This document shows, in pieces, positions 60,794-64,000 of a stretch of 64,000 bases of DNA. Location of the stretch: assembly GCA_948144175.1 (NCBI GenBank), contig CANXME010000095.1, positions 310,001 through 374,000 of the forward strand, in the 5' to 3' direction. The position numbers and the translations under genes were made by a program. Origin of the DNA: Closterium sp. NIES-65. Lineage: Eukaryota > Streptophyta > Zygnematophyceae > Desmidiales > Closteriaceae. Under the pieces are notes generated by a model, which ran no database searches, was not told the origin of the DNA, and saw nothing but the letters and a program-made list of their open reading frames with translations. Position 1 is the first letter of the stretch; every line of letters starts with the position of its first letter.

Positions 60794-62090
60794 GACTACA
60801 CATGTTGAGTCAGAGGGTGAGGGTTCTGGAGGTGTTGTGCCTAGGGGTGCTGGTTCTAGGGGTGCTGCGACTGGGGGTGCTGACTCTGGGGGTGCTGCGA
60901 GTCCTAGTGGTGGTGGATTTGTGGGTGACCCTGTTGGAGGTCCTGGAGCTAGAGGTACTAGAGGTTCTTCAGATGCTGGAGGTGCTAGAGCTACCACTAC
61001 TGGAGGTGCTGGAGCTGGACAGCCACTGCAGCCTGCTCTACTTGCGACACTCTCGCCGCAGGCGATTCGTGCGTGGGTCGTTCGGCGAGGCAGTCCTGAT
61101 GGTGGAGGGTACAGTCCTGCTGGTGCTGGAGCTACTAGACCTAGAGGTGCTGGAGGTGCTGGAGGTACTGCTGGAGGTACTAGAGGTGCTGCTGGTGCTG
61201 GAGGTACTGAAACTGCTAGTCCTGGAGGTAGTGCTGGAGGTACTGGAGTTGCTGCTGGTGCTGGAGGTACTGGAGCTGCTAGTCCTGGAGGTGCTCTTGG
61301 TGCTGGAGGTACTGGAGCTGCTGGCAGTGTAGGTGCTGGTGCTATTGGTGCTGGAGCTGCGGGAGCTGCTGGTCCTGGAGGTGCTCGTACTAGAGGTACT
61401 GGAGCTGTCGGAGCTGGTGGTGCTGCTTGTGCTGGAGGTGCTACTGGAGCTGCTGACCCTGGAGGTGCTGGTGTTGCTGGTGCTGGAGGCGCTGGAGCTG
61501 GAGGTACTGGAGGTGCTGGAGCTGCTGGTCTTGGAGGTGCTCATACTAGAGGTGCTGGAGTTGCCGGAGCAGGTGGTACTGCTGGTGCTGGAGGTGCTTC
61601 TGGAGCTGTTGGCACTGGAGGTGCTGGTGCTGCAGGCGCTGGAAGCGCTGGAGCTGGAGGTACTGGAGGTGCTGAAGCTCCTGGTCCTGGAGGTGCTCGT
61701 ACTAGAGGTGCTGGAGCTGCCGGAGCAGGTGGTAATGCTGGTGCTGGAGGTGCTGGAGGTGCTACTGGAGCTGCTGGCACTGGAGGCGCTGGAGGTACTG
61801 CTGGTGCTGGAGGCGCTGGAGCTGGAGCTGGAGGTACTGGAGGTGCTGGAGCTGCGGGTCCTGGAGGTACTAGTACCAGAGGTGTTGTAGCTGCCGGAGC
61901 AGGTGGTACTACTGGTGCTGGAGGTGCTGGAGGTGCTACTGGAGCTGCTGGCACTGGAGGTGCTGGAGGTACTGCTGGTGCTAGAGGTGCTGGATCTGCC
62001 GGAGCTAGTGGTGTAGGAGGTGCTGGTGCTGCTCGTGCTGGAGGTACGGGGGCAGCTGGTGCTCTTCGCCACCTTCTCAGTCTTTCACCA
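60794..62090 (+). repeat. Copia H linker minisatellite (GGTGCTGGAG type)
   Basis: About 1.3 kb of short units built from GGTGCTGGAGCT and GGTACTGGAGGTGCT, encoding Gly-Ala-Gly-Gly-Thr repeats in one frame. Higher-order units of ~150-180 bp contain GGTCCTGGAGGTGCTCGTAC. Because the unit lacks stop codons, frames on both strands appear open. It also contains SPQAIRAWVVRRG (LREWY type) near 61047. It replaces the RT N-terminal part. Confidence 0.88.
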
Positions 62091-63349
62091 GGTGCTACTG
62101 ACTTCCCTCGACTTCTCGACAGCTTTCCTACAGGGTAGCCTTCACGAGGCCATATGGTTGCGCCGTACAGAGGGCTTCACTGGGTCGTTTCTTGAGGGTA
62201 CCCAGTGGAGCCTATGGCGACCAGTATACGGCCTGCATCAGGCGCCCCGCGAGTGGCACGACACACTGAGGACGACACTTGCGGCTCTTGGGTTTGCTCC
62301 TTCGACTGCTGACCCGTCGTTGTTTCTACGCACCGACACTACTCTGCCGCCGTTCTACATCCTCGTGTACGTCGACGACTTGGTTTTTTGCTACTACTGA
62401 CACTAAGGCACTGGCCCTAGTGAAGGCGGAGCTGCAAGAGAGACACACCTGCACTGAACTGGGTGAGCCGCGGACCTATCTTCACTTGCAGATCACCCGG
62501 GACAGAGCACGGCGCACCATCACCCTGACTCAGTCACGCATGGTGCACCAGGTCCTTCTGCGCTTCGACTTCTCGTGGTCCTCGCCGCAGCCCACTCCTC
62601 TGTCTACCGGCCACTCGCTCTCAGCTCCACCTTCGGACGAGTCCGCAGAGCCGAGTGGTCCGTACCCAGAGCTTGTGGGTTGCCTCATGTACCTGATGAC
62701 GTGCACACGACCTGACCTCGCGTACCCTCTCAGCCTCTTGGCTCGCTACGTGGCACCCGGTAGACACCGAAAGGTGCACTTTGATGTTGCGAAGAGGGTA
62801 CTGCGTTACTTGTGCAATACATCGGGCATGGGGCTCGTGCTTGGAGAACAGGGTTCAGTGGTACTCACAGGACACTCTGACGCTTCTTGGGCCGACGACC
62901 AGGCAACTTAGCGTTCGTCACAGGGTTACACCTTTAGTCTTGGCTCTGGTTCTGTCTCGTGGAGGTCCACTCGTTCTTCTTCTATGCTTGGCTCCTGCTT
63001 CGAGGCCGAGATCTACGCTGGGGCCATGGCTGCACAGGAGCTACGCTGGATGACCTACCTGCTGTCTGACTTGGGGGAGCGGCCTCGTTCTCCAATTTTG
63101 TACGTCGACAACAAGGCAATGCTTGCCTTGTGTTGCGAGCAGAGGCTGGAGCACAGAACGAAGCACATTGCTCTTCGCTACTTCCTTGCGCGTGAGCTGC
63201 AGTAGCGTGGTCAGCTGCGCCTTGCTTACGTGGCCTCTTCGGAAAACAATACTGATGTCTTCACCAAGGCCCTTGGGCCTGGTGATCATTATCGTTTCTG
63301 CACAGCTCTTGGGCTTGTGCCCACTCTGCCTCATGTGCTGGTTGCTTGA
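62090..63349 (+). pseudogene. Copia H RT (N-terminally deleted) and RNase H
   Basis: RT begins only at SLDFSTAFLQGSLHEA (about 62105), then PREWHDTLR and YVDDLVF (about 62367). A phase change at about 62390 leads into frame 62279-62911 (QITRDRARRTITL, MTCTRPDLAYPLS, TGHSDASWADD). TAG at 62909-62911 and 63203-63205 replaces CAG codons. The RNase H tail continues to TGA near 63347-63349. Confidence 0.88.
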
Positions 63350-63392
63350 CTTGCTCTTGTTGTACTGTGATATATATCTTTATACCTGCTTG

Positions 63393-64000
63393 TGTCAATG
63401 GGAGTTGGGTGTTGGCCCCGTCCTCGCTTGGGCAGAGCGGACATCATGGTCGGGTGTGAGGGGAGCAGCCGACCTGCACCAATAAGTGAGCTGGTTGACG
63501 AAGAGGTCGACCTGCACGGGGGACCACTACACGGGTGCCGACTTCATGGTAGCGCCAACTTAGGGGAGGTCGACTTGGGAGTCGACCTGCGGAGGACGTC
63601 CACTTGGTGACGTCAACTTGGGGAAGCCGACTTCGGCGGTCGGCTGACGGACTGCTGGTCGACCTGCGGGTGGTCGACTAGACCGGGTGGTCGACGAAGG
63701 AGGGGCCTACGTCGACCTCGACTCAGGACGCCGAGCAGTTGGGCGTCGAGTAGCGGGGCGTCAACTTCGTGACGCCGACTTCGGGTGGACGACGTGGGCA
63801 GTCGGCTGACAACTGCGCTGGCCGACTTGGTGGTTAGTCGACCAGAAGGGACGTCGACCTGGAGGAGATCGACCGATGGTGTGGTCGACTTGGTGAGGTT
63901 GACGTGGAGGTGGTCGTCGACTTGGGAGGTCGACGGGCACGTACGAGAGCTGCTGGTCACCGTGGTTACTCGGTCGACCAGGTTACCTGGGTGACGAAGT
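63393..64000 (+). mobile_element. Second V-type LTR, 5' part, running out of the window
   Basis: TGTCAATGGGAGTTG at 63393 corresponds to the V LTR start at 39462. Shared phrases include TTGGCCCCGTCCTC, GAGGTCGACCTGCACGGGGG and CGACCAGGTTACCTGGGTGACG. Thirteen GTCGAC hexamers lie in 608 bp by eye. If it is an insertion, its target duplication should be gcttg (63388-63392), with the other copy beyond the window. Confidence 0.78.

Larger units (their letters stand above)
56953..63392 (+). mobile_element. Copia H: short-LTR copia lacking Gag, with K solo LTR inside
   Basis: The 5' LTR is 56953-57081 (129 bp; first base pair CG rather than TG), then PBS TGGTATTAGAGCAG, a repeat leader, the finger/protease linker, K solo LTR, protease-integrase, a 1.3-kb minisatellite linker, and RT and RNase H remnants. 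The 3' UTR is cut at 63392 by a V-type LTR; the H 3' LTR would lie beyond the window. Confidence 0.9.

Noticed and set aside
61038..62072. 344-codon minus-strand Ser/Thr-rich frame and other overlapping frames in copia H
   Set aside because: All come from the GGTGCTGGAG minisatellite; no frame shows conserved non-repeat residues.
1..64000. tRNA, rRNA or spliceosomal RNA genes
   Set aside because: No cloverleaf with A and B boxes or conserved rRNA segment was recognised by eye; tRNA-like matches were only short primer-binding sites. A tRNAscan/Infernal run would be needed to exclude them.

Overview
The window is a eukaryotic, repeat-filled stretch with no recognisable intact host gene. Nearly everything is LTR retrotransposon, mostly Ty1/copia superfamily (order protease, integrase, reverse transcriptase, RNase H). 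Several primer-binding sites match the 3' end of plant initiator-Met tRNA (TGGTATCAGAGC type). Telomere-like AAACCCTAA boxes occur in the LTRs, and the coding regions are very GC-rich. This suggests the green-plant lineage, possibly a streptophyte alga; that assignment is a weak inference.

Layout: (1) 1-4202, copia A (+), 5' end outside the window, RT core deleted. (2) 5148-19728, copia C (+), TSD cgaag, split by copia B (-) at 9823-16974, TSD ggtgt; B has a nearly complete gag-pol. (3) 19729-24216, unassigned sequence holding a solo LTR (20104-20232, TSD aaccg), a GTCGAC-rich stretch, a 36-base poly-C run, an LTR/PBS relic on the minus strand and an almost emptied copia remnant (23200-23795). 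(4) 24217-29653, copia E (+), a different, more classical lineage with LTRs near 290 bp. (5) 29819-36344, a rearranged pile of at least three minus-strand copia pieces (F1, F2, G). (6) 36345-39461, a large foldback/inverted-repeat structure and a purine-rich minisatellite. (7) 39462-56717, element V, a second copia lineage with a 921-bp GTCGAC-rich LTR and a canonical CCHC knuckle; it is interrupted by copia J (+, 40656-47841, TSD gaccg, the best-preserved element) and copia D (-, 50252-56653, TSD gatat). (8) 56953-63392, copia H (+), carrying an 829-bp solo LTR of a further family K (TSD tcgct). (9) 63393-64000, the start of a second V-type LTR inserted into H.

Elements A, B, C, D, F1, G, H and J and the solo LTR form one coherent lineage. 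They have very short LTRs (110-134 bp) with a shared core. PBS-to-gag leaders are filled with element-specific GC-rich minisatellites. Gag carries a long Gly-rich tract instead of a CX2CX4HX4C knuckle, followed by an unusual C-X13-C-X3-H-X4-C finger. A recurring LREWY-type box sits in both low-complexity linkers. A conserved ~200-bp 3' UTR ends in a hairpin overlapping the polypurine tract. J (gag plus pol, all catalytic motifs present, one LTR difference) and B (one nonsense codon) are the likely recently active copies. A, C and D share a nonsense codon at the same integrase glutamine. Most other nonsense changes are also CAG to TAG.
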